Assembly (NCBI RefSeq): GCF_003351145.1
Contig: NZ_QQSV01000010.1
Coordinates: 27,340 to 91,339 of the forward strand
Direction: 5' to 3'
Origin: Meiothermus sp. QL-1
GTDB taxonomy: Bacteria > Deinococcota > Deinococci > Deinococcales > Thermaceae
Length of the DNA: 64,000 nucleotides
The notes under the pieces are model-generated. The model did no database searches. It was not told the DNA's origin and saw only the letters and a list, made by a program, of their open reading frames with translations. Numbering within the stretch: the stretch's first letter is position 1; the number at the start of each line of letters is the position of its first letter. Shown here piece by piece: positions 24,751 through 33,142 of this stretch. The position numbers and the translations under genes are program-made.

Positions 24751-26922
24751 GTGCTCTACCTGCGTGGCCTGGTCATTCTCCTTTTGCTCCTGGCCTTCTG
24801 GGGCCCCAGCCTGCCTTTGGCCCCAGTGCGCACGGTGGTACTTCTGGACCAGAGCCCCTCGGCGCGGGAGGCGGTATGGCAGCTAGCTCCACGACTCGAG
24901 CTCCCCGGGGCGCAGTACGTGGCCTTTGCCAGCGGGGCGGTGGAGGTAGCAGCCCCCACGGCCCGGCGGCTCGACCTGGGAGAGGGCACCCGGCTGGAGG
25001 AGGCCCTGAAAAAGGCTATGGAGCTGAAGCCAGACCGGATTGTGCTCGTTTCCGACGGGCTTTTTCAGGATGAGCCTCTGCCACCCAAGGTCCCCCTTTA
25101 CGCGCTCTACCAGCCGCCCAGCCCCTACGTGGCCCTCAGCCTGGTGGGTCCGGCCCTGCCCTTGCGGGGGGAGACGGTGGAGGTGCGGGCGGTGCTGGAG
25201 GCTACCGCCCCCACCGAGGCCCGGCTCACCCTAGAGGGCCCGGCGGGGCGGCTTTCGCGCCGGGTGGAGCTGGCTCCTGGGCGGCAGAGCCTGGGTTACC
25301 GTTTCCGCCTGGAGGAGCCCGCGGTGGTCAGGGCCCGCCTGGAAAGCCCTCTGGGCGACAGGGAGGCCCGGCTCGAGCTCAGCCCTTCCGACGCCACCCG
25401 GGTCTGGGTGTTGGGGGATGCCGCGCTGGCCCGCTACCTGCGGGCGCAGGGGTTTTTGGTGGAGGAGCGGCAGGAGGTTGCGCTGCCCATCAGGGCCGAG
25501 GTGGTGGCGCTGGGGGTGGGGGCGCGCGACCTTTCGGCGGCAGAGCTGGATGCCCTGCAGAGCTTCTTGCAGCAGGGCGGCAGCCTGCTCTGGACCGCCA
25601 CCCCCCGGGGGCTTTTCTTCGGCGGGTGGGAGCGGAGCAGCCTGGCCGACAGCCTGCCCCTGGAGCCGGTGGAGGAGCCCGGGGGGATGGGCATCGTGCT
25701 GGTGCTGGATGTCTCGGGGAGCATGCTCGAGGCCGACAAGCTGGGGCTGGCGGTGGTGGGGGCGCTGGAGCTCGTTCGCTCAGCCCGGTCCCAGGACTAC
25801 ATCGGGGTGGTGCTCTTTTCCGACAGGCCCCGCTGGCTGTTCCGGCCCCGCCCCATGACCGAGCAGGGCCGCAGAGAGGCTGAAAGCCTATTGCTCTCCA
25901 TAGAGGCCGGGGGGGGAACCATGATCCGCCGGGCCTACCTCGAGGCCCTGGAGGCCCTGGAGGACGTGCCCACCAAATCCAAGCAGGTCATCGCCCTTAC
26001 CGACGGCCTGGTGGCCGACGCGGCCCCCGAGATTTTCGAGGCGGCCCGCCGGGCCAGTCCCGAGATAAAGACCAGCACCGTGGCCATCGGCGCCGATGCC
26101 GACCGGCGCTTTCTGCGCGAGCTGGCCGAGGCTGGGGGCGGGAGCTTTTGGGATGTGCCGCGGCCCCAGGACCTGCCCCGCTTCTTCCTGGAGGAAGCCC
26201 AGCGGGCCTTTCGCCGGGAGGTGCTGGAGGGGCGCTTCCCCGTGACGGTGCGCCCCCACCCGGTGAGCCGGGGGACGGCCCCGCCGCCGGTCTCGGTACT
26301 CCTTCCGGCCAGGGCCAAACCCTGGGCCCAGGCCGTGTTGACCAGCGGGGAGGGGGTGATCCTGGCCGTGGGGGAGAGCGGGCGGGGCCGGGTGGCCGCC
26401 CTGGCCACCGACCTGTCCCGCTCCTGGCAGGAGTGGAGCGGGGCTTCGAGGCTGGCAGCCGAGCTGGTGCGCTGGCTGGCCCAGACCCCTGCCCGGCCCC
26501 GCGTGCAGGCGCTGCGGGAGGAGGGGTTGGTGCGGGTGGTGCTCGAGGGCCAGTTCGAGCGCCCGGTGCTCCGGGCCTTCGGGCGGGAACAACCCTTCAT
26601 GCCGGTGGGCCCTTTGCGCTACGAGGCCCGGCTGCCGCGGGGGGCGGTGGGGCAGGCGGTGGTGCTCGATGGGGAGCCCCGCCTTCGCCTCGAGCTGCCG
26701 GCTTTGCCGGAGTGGCGCCTGGAGGACGGGCAGGAAAACCTGCGGCGGCTGGCCGAGGCCAGCGGGGGGCGCCTCCTCGCCGACCCTGCCGAACTGCGCA
26801 GCCTGCCCGGGCGTAAAGGTGTGAGCCTGCAGCTTCCGCTCATAGCCCTGGCGCTCTTGCTTTTCCTGCTGGAGCGCTACCTCGAGCACCGGCGGCTGGT
26901 GCCCCTGGCAAAATCGGCTTGA
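24751..26922 (+). CDS. Membrane-anchored VWA-domain protein with GATase1-like region
   Basis: 723 residues from GTG 24751. One N-terminal segment (LRGLVILLLLLAFWGPSLPL) and one C-terminal segment (LPLIALALLLFLLERYL) cross the membrane. Residues about 310-500 hold a VWA domain with MIDAS motif DVSGSM (about 330) and ALTDGL. A glutamine-amidotransferase-like fold without catalytic residues is suggested around 240-310 (GDAALARYLRAQGFLVEER). Similar proteins work with MoxR ATPases, but none is adjacent. CATAAT (24739-24744) is six bases before GTG 24751. An apparent extension runs back into the tmRNA gene and is rejected. Confidence 0.78.
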   Translation: MLYLRGLVILLLLLAFWGPSLPLAPVRTVVLLDQSPSAREAVWQLAPRLELPGAQYVAFASGAVEVAAPTARRLDLGEGTRLEEALKKAMELKPDRIVLVSDGLFQDEPLPPKVPLYALYQPPSPYVALSLVGPALPLRGETVEVRAVLEATAPTEARLTLEGPAGRLSRRVELAPGRQSLGYRFRLEEPAVVRARLESPLGDREARLELSPSDATRVWVLGDAALARYLRAQGFLVEERQEVALPIRAEVVALGVGARDLSAAELDALQSFLQQGGSLLWTATPRGLFFGGWERSSLADSLPLEPVEEPGGMGIVLVLDVSGSMLEADKLGLAVVGALELVRSARSQDYIGVVLFSDRPRWLFRPRPMTEQGRREAESLLLSIEAGGGTMIRRAYLEALEALEDVPTKSKQVIALTDGLVADAAPEIFEAARRASPEIKTSTVAIGADADRRFLRELAEAGGGSFWDVPRPQDLPRFFLEEAQRAFRREVLEGRFPVTVRPHPVSRGTAPPPVSVLLPARAKPWAQAVLTSGEGVILAVGESGRGRVAALATDLSRSWQEWSGASRLAAELVRWLAQTPARPRVQALREEGLVRVVLEGQFERPVLRAFGREQPFMPVGPLRYEARLPRGAVGQAVVLDGEPRLRLELPALPEWRLEDGQENLRRLAEASGGRLLADPAELRSLPGRKGVSLQLPLIALALLLFLLERYLEHRRLVPLAKSA

Positions 26923-26946
26923 CTTTGTCTTCAAAAGGGGTAGGGT
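26919..26946 (+). promoter_or_regulatory. Promoter of the S8 protease gene
   Basis: TTGACT at 26919-26924 and TAGGGT at 26941-26946 with a 16-base spacer. The start codon GTG 26954 follows seven bases after the -10 box, so the transcript would be leaderless. The -35 box overlaps the stop of the VWA gene. Confidence 0.6.
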
Positions 26947-26953
26947 TGGGGCA

Positions 26954-28807
26954 GTGTGGCGCTGGCTCTGGTTGCTGCTGCTGGCGGGTTGCGCGTCGCC
27001 GGCCTGGGAGCCTGGGGTGGCCCCGTTCGTTCCGGCCGAGGTGGTGCTGGAGGGCACCCAGGGTGCCCTGGTGCTGCGGGTGGGCACCCATGTGGCCTGG
27101 CGGCTGACGCCGCTGGACGACTGGCTCACGGCCAGCCCGGCCAGCGGGCTGGGCCCCAGGACGGTGGCCCTGAGCGCCCGCTTTGCTAGAGAAATCGAGG
27201 AGCAGCCCGAGATTCGGGGAACCCTGCTGCTCTCAGGCGATGTCCAGGCCCGTATTGTGGTGCGCCTGCCGCTGGTACGGGTGGAGGGACGGGTGGAGGA
27301 GGGAAGCCCAGCGCCGCAGGCCTGGTCCCCGGCCGGCCCCAGGACCGAGCCGCCTTCCGGCCCCGCCGGCGAGGTCCTGGTCAAGTACCGCACCAGCCCA
27401 CCGGTGCTGCCCCAGGGGGTGCAGGTGCTGGCCCACGACCGCATCAACCGCCTTACCAAGCTCAAAGCGGCCGAACCCCAGGCCCTCCTGGAGCGCCTGC
27501 GCTCGGACCCTGGCGTGGCCTGGGCCGAGCCCAACGGCCAGGTCCAGGTCCAGGGAGAGCCCACCGACCAGTACTACCCCGAGCAGTGGTACCTGCGTGC
27601 GACCGGGGCCCGCTTCGCTTACCTGCAGTCCTACAGCACCCCGGTTACTGTGGCGGTGGTGGACACCGGGGTGCGCTACGACCACCCCGACCTGGCTGGG
27701 CGGCTCTGGCGGCCGGGTGAGGGGGCTTATGACTTTGTGGGGGATGGCGCCCAGCCCTGCGATGAGCCGCAAGGGGATGCAGGCGACCCCGACCCCACCG
27801 ACCCCTGCGACCAGGTTGCCCAGACCGGGGGCAGCCACGGTACCCACGTGACCGGTATTATCGTGGCCAACAGCGGCAGCTTTACTCCGCCCTGCCCCAC
27901 CTGCTCCTCCTCGGGCATCGTGGGTATGGCCTACAATGCCCCGGTCAAGGTGCTGCCCCTGCGGGTGCTGGGTCCCCGGGGGAGCGGCACTTTCGAGAAC
28001 GTGGCGCTGGCCATCCGCTATGCGGCGGGCATTCCGGTGGAGAAGGGGGGGCGGCTTCTGATTAACCCCCGTCCTGCCCAGGTCATCAACCTCTCGCTGG
28101 GCTCGCTGGTCTACTCCCAGGCCATGTGCGAAGCGGTGGCCGAGGCGGTGGACCGGGGGGTGCTGGTGGTGGCCGCGGCGGGCAACTTCCAGCGGGAACA
28201 GCCCGGAAGGCCGGTCTACCCGGCGGCCTGCCCCGGGGCCATCGCGGTGGCGGCCACCGACCGGGATAACCGGGTGGCCCCCTACAGCCAGCAGAACAGC
28301 GCGGTGGGTATGGCCGCTCCGGGGGGCAACACCGGGGGGGGTATTCTCTCCACCACCTGGGACTACACCAGCGGTCTGCCCAACTACAGCTTTTACATCG
28401 GCACCTCCCAGGCCACCCCCCAGGTGGCGGCTGCCCTGGCCATGCTGATGGCTGCGGGCCGGAGCCCCACGGAGGCTTGGACCCTTCTTAGAGAAAACGC
28501 CACCGACCTGGGCCCCCCAGGCCGGGACGACGCCTACGGCTACGGCTTCTTGAACCTACCGGCGGCCTTCGGCTGGGTCCTGCCCCGGGGGGGGTTCCTG
28601 GTGGACTTCCGGGGGCCCATGGAGCGCCTGGTTCCGGCGCCCACCGGGGCTTTTTCGACCTACCTGCTGCCGGGCTCCTACACCCTGAGGGCCTGCCGCG
28701 ACGATTCCGGCAACGGTCTTTGCGACCCGAATGAGCCCTGGCTTGCCCGGGAGGTGCAGGTAAGCGGGCGGGGGCCGCTGGAGCTGGGCACCCTCGTCCT
28801 CCCGTAG
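26954..28807 (+). CDS. Subtilisin-family (S8) serine protease, lipoprotein
   Basis: 617 residues. The N-terminus WRWLWLLLLAGC is a lipoprotein signal with lipobox LAGC (Cys about 13). Residues about 15-110 are an unassigned beta-rich domain, 135-200 resemble an inhibitor-type propeptide (LVKYRT to VAWAEPNG). The catalytic domain has VAVVDTGVRYDHPD (Asp), GGSHGTHVTGI (His), and GTSQATPQVAAALAM (Ser). Two Cys pairs (PPCPTCSS and nearby) may form disulfides. A C-terminal beta domain follows (YTLRACRDDSGNGLCD). It would degrade proteins at the cell surface. Confidence 0.9.
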   Translation: MWRWLWLLLLAGCASPAWEPGVAPFVPAEVVLEGTQGALVLRVGTHVAWRLTPLDDWLTASPASGLGPRTVALSARFAREIEEQPEIRGTLLLSGDVQARIVVRLPLVRVEGRVEEGSPAPQAWSPAGPRTEPPSGPAGEVLVKYRTSPPVLPQGVQVLAHDRINRLTKLKAAEPQALLERLRSDPGVAWAEPNGQVQVQGEPTDQYYPEQWYLRATGARFAYLQSYSTPVTVAVVDTGVRYDHPDLAGRLWRPGEGAYDFVGDGAQPCDEPQGDAGDPDPTDPCDQVAQTGGSHGTHVTGIIVANSGSFTPPCPTCSSSGIVGMAYNAPVKVLPLRVLGPRGSGTFENVALAIRYAAGIPVEKGGRLLINPRPAQVINLSLGSLVYSQAMCEAVAEAVDRGVLVVAAAGNFQREQPGRPVYPAACPGAIAVAATDRDNRVAPYSQQNSAVGMAAPGGNTGGGILSTTWDYTSGLPNYSFYIGTSQATPQVAAALAMLMAAGRSPTEAWTLLRENATDLGPPGRDDAYGYGFLNLPAAFGWVLPRGGFLVDFRGPMERLVPAPTGAFSTYLLPGSYTLRACRDDSGNGLCDPNEPWLAREVQVSGRGPLELGTLVLP

Positions 28808-31507
28808 CTAGTCGCGCCCAAAGTACTCGGCCAGCTGCTCGCGGGTGATGAGCACCTCCCGCGGCTTGCTGCCCTGGTGGGGCCCTACGATGCCCATGGC
28901 CTCCAGCGCGTCCACCAGCTTGCCAGCACGGGCATGCCCCACGGAAAGCCTTCGCTGGAGACGCGAAACCGAGGCGTAGCCCTCTTCAATCACGATCTCC
29001 GCAGCCCTCTTCAGAAGGGGGTCGCCAAAGTCGACCTCACCGGCCCCCCCGCTTCCTCCGCCCAGGCTCGAGGAGCCCTCGAAGTCGCTGCCGTACTGGG
29101 CCGCGAAGGTGTCTTCAAAACTCTGCTCGCGCAGGAAGGCTGCGATGCGGTGGACCTCGCTTTCCGAGAGGAAGGGCCCCTGCAGCCGTACCGGCTTAGG
29201 CAGGCCAGGCTGGTGGAAGAGCATATCGCCCTGGCCCACCAGCCGCTCGGCCCCGTAGGTATCCAGGATGGTGCGGGAGTCGAACCCGGACGACACCGCG
29301 AAGGCCATGCGGGCCGGGATGTTGACCTTGATCAGGCTGGTGAGAATGTCCACCGAGGGGCGCTGGGTGGCCAGAATCAGGTGCATACCAGTGGCGCGGG
29401 CCATCTGGGCCAGGCGCAAAATGGCCTGCTCCACTTCCTTGGGGGCGGTGATCATCAGGTCGGCCAGCTCGTCAATCACGATTACCAGGTAGGGCAGGGT
29501 GGGTTCGCCCGCAGCGCGCATCTTCTGGTTGAACTGCTCGAGGTTCCGCGCACCCACCTGGCTCATCATCCTGTAGCGCCGCTCCATGTGGGCCACCGCC
29601 CCTAGCAGCACCCCGGCGGCATCGGCAGGGTTGGTGACCACCGGCCGCACCAGGTGGGGGATGCCCTCGTAGGGGGTGAGCTCGACCATCTTGGGGTCGA
29701 TCATCAAGAAGCGCAGCTCGGTGGGAAGGTACCTGAACAGCAGGCTTACGATGAGGGTGTTCACCGCCACCGACTTGCCCGAGCCGGTCGAGCCTGCGAT
29801 GAGCAGATGGGGCATTTTTGCCAGGTCCCTCACCCACATCTCCCCGTCGATGCTCTTCCCCAGCACCAGGGGGAGGGTGTCCTTGCTGCGGACAAAGGCC
29901 GGACTCTGCACCGCCTCGCTGTAGCGCACCAGCTCGCGCTCGGCGTTGGGCACCTCCAGGCCAATCACGCTCTTGCCGGGAATGGGCGCTTCGATGCGCA
30001 CCGAGCCTGCCGCCAGGGCCAGGGCCAGGTCGTTGTGCAGGTTCTGCACCCGGCTGATTTTCTCGCCGGGGGCGGGCTCGAGCTCAAACCGGGTGACGGT
30101 GGGCCCCCGGGACCAGCCCACCACCCGGGCTTCTACCCCGTGGTGGGCCAGGGTGCGGTTGATAAGCTCGGCCTGCTCCCTGGTGATGCGCTCCAGGGCC
30201 CTGGGGTCGAGGCGGGGAGGGTCGGGCGGGTCGAGCAGCTCCAAGCCGGGGAGGGCCAGAGCAGTGGTGCGCGGGGGCTGGGGGCTGGGGGTTGGGGGCT
30301 GGGGTTGGCTGGCCACCCCCACCTTCGCAGGCTCAGGGAAGACGAAGTCGAAGTCGAAAAGGGGTTCGGCTGGGGGACTAACGGCAGGGGGTTCGGCTGA
30401 GAGGCCCTTTTCCAGCAAAGCCCGCAGCCCCGCCGGGTGGGCCTCTTTGGGGGCCGTCTCCAACCACTCGGCCCAGCGCAGCCAGCCATCCACCCGCTTT
30501 TCCAGTTCCTGCGCCAGGGCTTCGACCTTCTGCCACTGGGCCAGCCGCTTGTGGTGCGCTTCCAGGGCTTTAAGGAGGCTCTGGACCGTGGGGGGTTCCG
30601 AAGCCAGGGCCCCTTCGGCCTGGCGGGTGAGGGTGCGGACTTTGTGTAGGAGAGCGCCTATCTCCAGCAAGAGCGTTGCGCGGCGCTCCTCCAGGGCCTG
30701 GGCCAGCTCCTCCCCCTCATGCAAGGCGGTGGCCAGCGCGGCGGAGAGGCGTTCCAGGCGGCTCTCGAGGGTCCGGGGCTCGGCCTCGAGCCTGGCTTTG
30801 AGCTCCCGGGTTCGTTCGGCGCGGAACTCCTCCAGCAATCGCTCCAGGCCCTCCAGGGCCGCCCCGTCCACCGGGGTGCGGCGCAGGGCCTCGAGGTCTT
30901 CCAGAAGGCCGGTGAGGCTTTTGTGTTCGGGGTAGTGCTTGAGCAGAGCGCGCACCTCCCCCGCCAGCCGGCTGGCCCCCTGGGCGCAGCGGTAGGCCCC
31001 GTACAGCCGGCGCCCGGCCAGCACCACCCGCTGCACCCCTCGAGCCAGCAGGTAGCCCGGGGGCCGGCGTAGGGCCAGGTCGGCCACCAGGCTCAGGGCC
31101 AGCAGGGGAAAAAGAAGCCCCGCGCTTCCCAGCCAGCCGGTCAGCAAAGCATGCAACCGCTGGCCCAGGCTCCCGCCGAAGGCCCCTGCCAAGGGCAGGG
31201 TCAGGAACCCCGCCAAAGCGCCCAGGGCGGTGGCGCGGAAGAAGCCGGCCAGCGGCCGCTCCAGCAGCAGCCAGAGGCCCAGCAGGGCCACCCAGGGGGG
31301 CAGCAGCCAGGCCAGGTAGCCCAGGCTGCCCACCAAGACCTGCTGGAGGCTGTGGCCGAGCTGCCCGGCCAGGCTGGCGCCGAAGTAGACGGCGGCGGCC
31401 AGCAGAACAGCCAGCCCCAGGAGGAAGAGCGAGAGGGCCTCGAGGTCCCGCCGGTCAGCCCGGAGGGGTTGGGTGCCTTTCTCTCCCTTGGTTTTTCCCT
31501 TTGCCAT
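28808..31507 (-). CDS. ftsK: DNA translocase FtsK/SpoIIIE
   Basis: 899 residues from ATG 31507. N-terminal hydrophobic segments ([69 protein letters not shown]) anchor it in the septum. A charged helical region spans about 200-390, then a Pro/Gln linker. The motor has Walker [14 protein letters not shown] (about 585) and Walker [13 protein letters not shown]. The last 70 residues are the winged-helix gamma domain ([20 protein letters not shown]). It pumps chromosome ends apart at division. TAGAAT (31515-31520 on plus) lies seven bases before ATG 31507, ruling out longer starts. Confidence 0.95.
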   Translation of the reverse strand: MAKGKTKGEKGTQPLRADRRDLEALSLFLLGLAVLLAAAVYFGASLAGQLGHSLQQVLVGSLGYLAWLLPPWVALLGLWLLLERPLAGFFRATALGALAGFLTLPLAGAFGGSLGQRLHALLTGWLGSAGLLFPLLALSLVADLALRRPPGYLLARGVQRVVLAGRRLYGAYRCAQGASRLAGEVRALLKHYPEHKSLTGLLEDLEALRRTPVDGAALEGLERLLEEFRAERTRELKARLEAEPRTLESRLERLSAALATALHEGEELAQALEERRATLLLEIGALLHKVRTLTRQAEGALASEPPTVQSLLKALEAHHKRLAQWQKVEALAQELEKRVDGWLRWAEWLETAPKEAHPAGLRALLEKGLSAEPPAVSPPAEPLFDFDFVFPEPAKVGVASQPQPPTPSPQPPRTTALALPGLELLDPPDPPRLDPRALERITREQAELINRTLAHHGVEARVVGWSRGPTVTRFELEPAPGEKISRVQNLHNDLALALAAGSVRIEAPIPGKSVIGLEVPNAERELVRYSEAVQSPAFVRSKDTLPLVLGKSIDGEMWVRDLAKMPHLLIAGSTGSGKSVAVNTLIVSLLFRYLPTELRFLMIDPKMVELTPYEGIPHLVRPVVTNPADAAGVLLGAVAHMERRYRMMSQVGARNLEQFNQKMRAAGEPTLPYLVIVIDELADLMITAPKEVEQAILRLAQMARATGMHLILATQRPSVDILTSLIKVNIPARMAFAVSSGFDSRTILDTYGAERLVGQGDMLFHQPGLPKPVRLQGPFLSESEVHRIAAFLREQSFEDTFAAQYGSDFEGSSSLGGGSGGAGEVDFGDPLLKRAAEIVIEEGYASVSRLQRRLSVGHARAGKLVDALEAMGIVGPHQGSKPREVLITREQLAEYFGRD
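30273..30304 (+). repeat. G-run repeat (five G4-5 runs with 2-nt spacers) inside ftsK
   Basis: GGGGG runs at 30273-30277, 30280-30284, 30287-30291 and 30294-30298 and GGGG at 30301-30304 are separated by CT, CT, TT and CT. This perfectly fits an intramolecular G-quadruplex pattern on the plus strand, the template strand of ftsK. It encodes the Pro/Gln linker ([11 protein letters not shown]). Confidence 0.7.
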
Positions 31508-31555
31508 CGCTATGATTCTAACATAGGGCCTAATAGGCCTGACCCCAACGGCATT

Positions 31556-31580
31556 AAAAAGCGCGGGAAGCATCCCGCGC
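31556..31580 (-). terminator. Terminator of the ompH-like pair
   Basis: On the minus strand GCGCGGGA, TGCT loop, TCCCGCGC (31580-31561) is followed by TTTTT (31560-31556). It lies 16 bases after the end of the second OmpH-like gene and before ftsK, so ftsK is transcribed from its own promoter. Confidence 0.88.
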
Positions 31581-31595
31581 TGAGGGGAGGCTCTC

Positions 31596-32084
31596 TTACT
31601 TGGGCAGGGCCCTGATGACCGCGTCGGTGAGGTCGAGCTCATCGGCCGCGTAGACCACCAGCCCACTCTGTGCGGCCACCCTTTTGTCCAGAACTATGGC
31701 GAAGCCCTGCTGCTGGGCTACCCGGGCGATGGCCTGGTCGATCTCCTCGGTGATGGGTTTGAGGGCGGCGTTGGCCCGCTCGGTCCACTTCCTCCCGGCC
31801 TCCTGCAGGCTTTGGGCCACGATGCGGTAATCCTGCTGTTCTTTGGCGGTGGCGTTGCCGGCCCTGAGCTTGGCCTCCAGGGCCTGGGCCTGGTCGCGCA
31901 GGGGTTTTAGCTCCCGCTCAGCCTGGGCGCGGATGTCCTGCACCTTCTTGAAGTCTTTGTGGGCCTGGACCACCTTTTCGGCGTCCACGTAGCCCACCCG
32001 GGTGGGCACGGAGCGGTTCTGGGCCAAGAGGGAGCCCCCCAGGACCAAAAAGGCCAGCGCTGCTACAATCGTCCAGTTTCTCAT
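31596..32084 (-). CDS. OmpH/Skp-like periplasmic chaperone, copy 2
   Basis: 162 residues. [22 protein letters not shown] is a signal peptide. A short beta strand [16 protein letters not shown] is followed by a long coiled-coil helix (about 40-125) and ends with [31 protein letters not shown], the OmpH end pattern. Skp chaperones hold unfolded outer membrane proteins in the periplasm. It follows the first copy by two bases and is probably translated from the same transcript. Confidence 0.85.
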   Translation of the reverse strand: MRNWTIVAALAFLVLGGSLLAQNRSVPTRVGYVDAEKVVQAHKDFKKVQDIRAQAERELKPLRDQAQALEAKLRAGNATAKEQQDYRIVAQSLQEAGRKWTERANAALKPITEEIDQAIARVAQQQGFAIVLDKRVAAQSGLVVYAADELDLTDAVIRALPK

Positions 32085-32086
32085 AA

Positions 32087-32581
32087 TCAGGGTTTGGGTA
32101 GGGCGGCCAGGACAGCAGGCGTCAGGTCGAGGCTGCTTTCCGCGTAGACCACCAGGCCGCTTCTGGCGGCTACGTTTTGGTCAAGCACCAGGGCAAAACC
32201 CTGCTGCTGGGCTATTTGCCCAAGCACCCGCTCTACTTCCTGGTTGATGGGCATCAGGAGGGCATCCCCCTGCTCCTTCCACTTCTGGGCTGCGGCCTGG
32301 AACTGCTGGGCCAGGTTCAAGTAGGCCTGCTGCTCGCTCTGGCTTGCGCTGCCCGCAGCTATTTTCCCCTCCAGGGCTTGCAGTTGAGCCTGGAGGGGCC
32401 TGAGCTCGCCCTCGGCCTGGGCCTGCAGGGCTCGGACCCGGGCGAACTGGGGGTGGGCCTCCACCGCGGCTTGGACGTTGAGGTAACCGATTTTTTCGGC
32501 GGTGGGCCGGTCCTGCGCCATGAGCAGGCCGCTTAGAAGCAGCCCGGCCAGCGATGGCGCAAGCAGCGGGAAGCGCTCCAT
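32087..32581 (-). CDS. OmpH/Skp-like periplasmic chaperone, copy 1
   Basis: 164 residues. Signal peptide PLLAPSLAGLLLSGLLMAQ, then IGYLNVQAAVEAHPQF, a Gln/Ala-rich coiled coil and GFALVLDQNVAARSGLVVYAESSLDLTPAVL. The two copies share the same layout and end motif but have diverged clearly, so this is an older duplication. ATG 32581 lies eight bases after TAGGGT (32590-32595 on plus), the promoter of the pair. Confidence 0.85.
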   Translation of the reverse strand: MERFPLLAPSLAGLLLSGLLMAQDRPTAEKIGYLNVQAAVEAHPQFARVRALQAQAEGELRPLQAQLQALEGKIAAGSASQSEQQAYLNLAQQFQAAAQKWKEQGDALLMPINQEVERVLGQIAQQQGFALVLDQNVAARSGLVVYAESSLDLTPAVLAALPKP

Positions 32582-32700
32582 ACCAGACTACCCTACGCCT
32601 TTCCCCTTAGCGAAGCGTGAGAGGTAAGCGGCTGGCATCTTAGGCCTTCTCGGGCTATGGTGTCGCCTGCTGGGGTGTGGCCCCAGGAAGGAGCAAACCG

Positions 32701-33138
32701 ATGAAGCGTTTAGTTGTTTTTTTCCTACTGATTGCGGCCATTGCTTCACTAGGCCTGGCCCAGCGGGCCTTCCAACTGCGCGTTTCTGTGCCCAGCCCAA
32801 GCCTGGGGTTGGGCCTGGAGGCCGGCCTGCAGCGCGACCTGGTGGGCCTCATCTACGGCGACCTGGTTTTCTCGGGTCCTGGCGTCTTGCTTGGAGGAGA
32901 GGTGCTTTTCAAGCCCGATCTGGGGCAGTTTGACCGCGGCCTCCGGGGCATCCGGCCCTACTTCGGCGGGGGGCTGGGCGTGAAGGTGCCCAGCGCGGAG
33001 TTTCTCCTCAGCCTGAGCGCTGGGGTCGAGTTTGCTCTGGACCGCGACACAGGTCTTTTCATCGGTGGCCAGAGCCTATTCCCCTTTACCGGCTCGCCCT
33101 CCTCGGGGCGCTTGCTCATAGGAGCGGTGCTGCGCTAG
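32701..33138 (+). CDS. Small exported protein, probable beta-barrel-like
   Basis: 145 residues from ATG 32701. Signal peptide RLVVFFLLIAAIASLGLAQ, then alternating Gly-rich strands (LGLGLEAGLQRDLVGLIYGDLVF, GIRPYFGGGLGVKV, GLFIGGQSLFPF, GRLLIGAVLR) like short outer membrane barrels. No family is recognised. A GGAAGGAG ribosome site lies about six bases before the ATG, so this is a leadered gene; a TATGGT box about 40 bases upstream may be its -10. The position beside two OmpH-type chaperones fits an envelope role (inference). Confidence 0.65.
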   Translation: MKRLVVFFLLIAAIASLGLAQRAFQLRVSVPSPSLGLGLEAGLQRDLVGLIYGDLVFSGPGVLLGGEVLFKPDLGQFDRGLRGIRPYFGGGLGVKVPSAEFLLSLSAGVEFALDRDTGLFIGGQSLFPFTGSPSSGRLLIGAVLR

Positions 33139-33142
33139 GGGG

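Noticed and set aside
14248..26922. MoxR-VWA partnership
   Set aside because: The two genes are 10 kb apart on opposite strands, so no operon link can be shown.
25888..27564. 558-codon antisense frame across the VWA and S8 protease genes
   Set aside because: Crosses two real genes, is compositionally like a shadow frame and begins without any promoter.
28805..28811. TAGCTAG at convergent gene ends (also at 51186)
   Set aside because: Two zero-gap convergent stops happen to share a short palindrome; explained by stop codons on both strands.
31508..31666. Longer FtsK start at 31666
   Set aside because: It would include the ompH terminator and 53 residues without conservation; the -10 box before ATG 31507 fixes the start.
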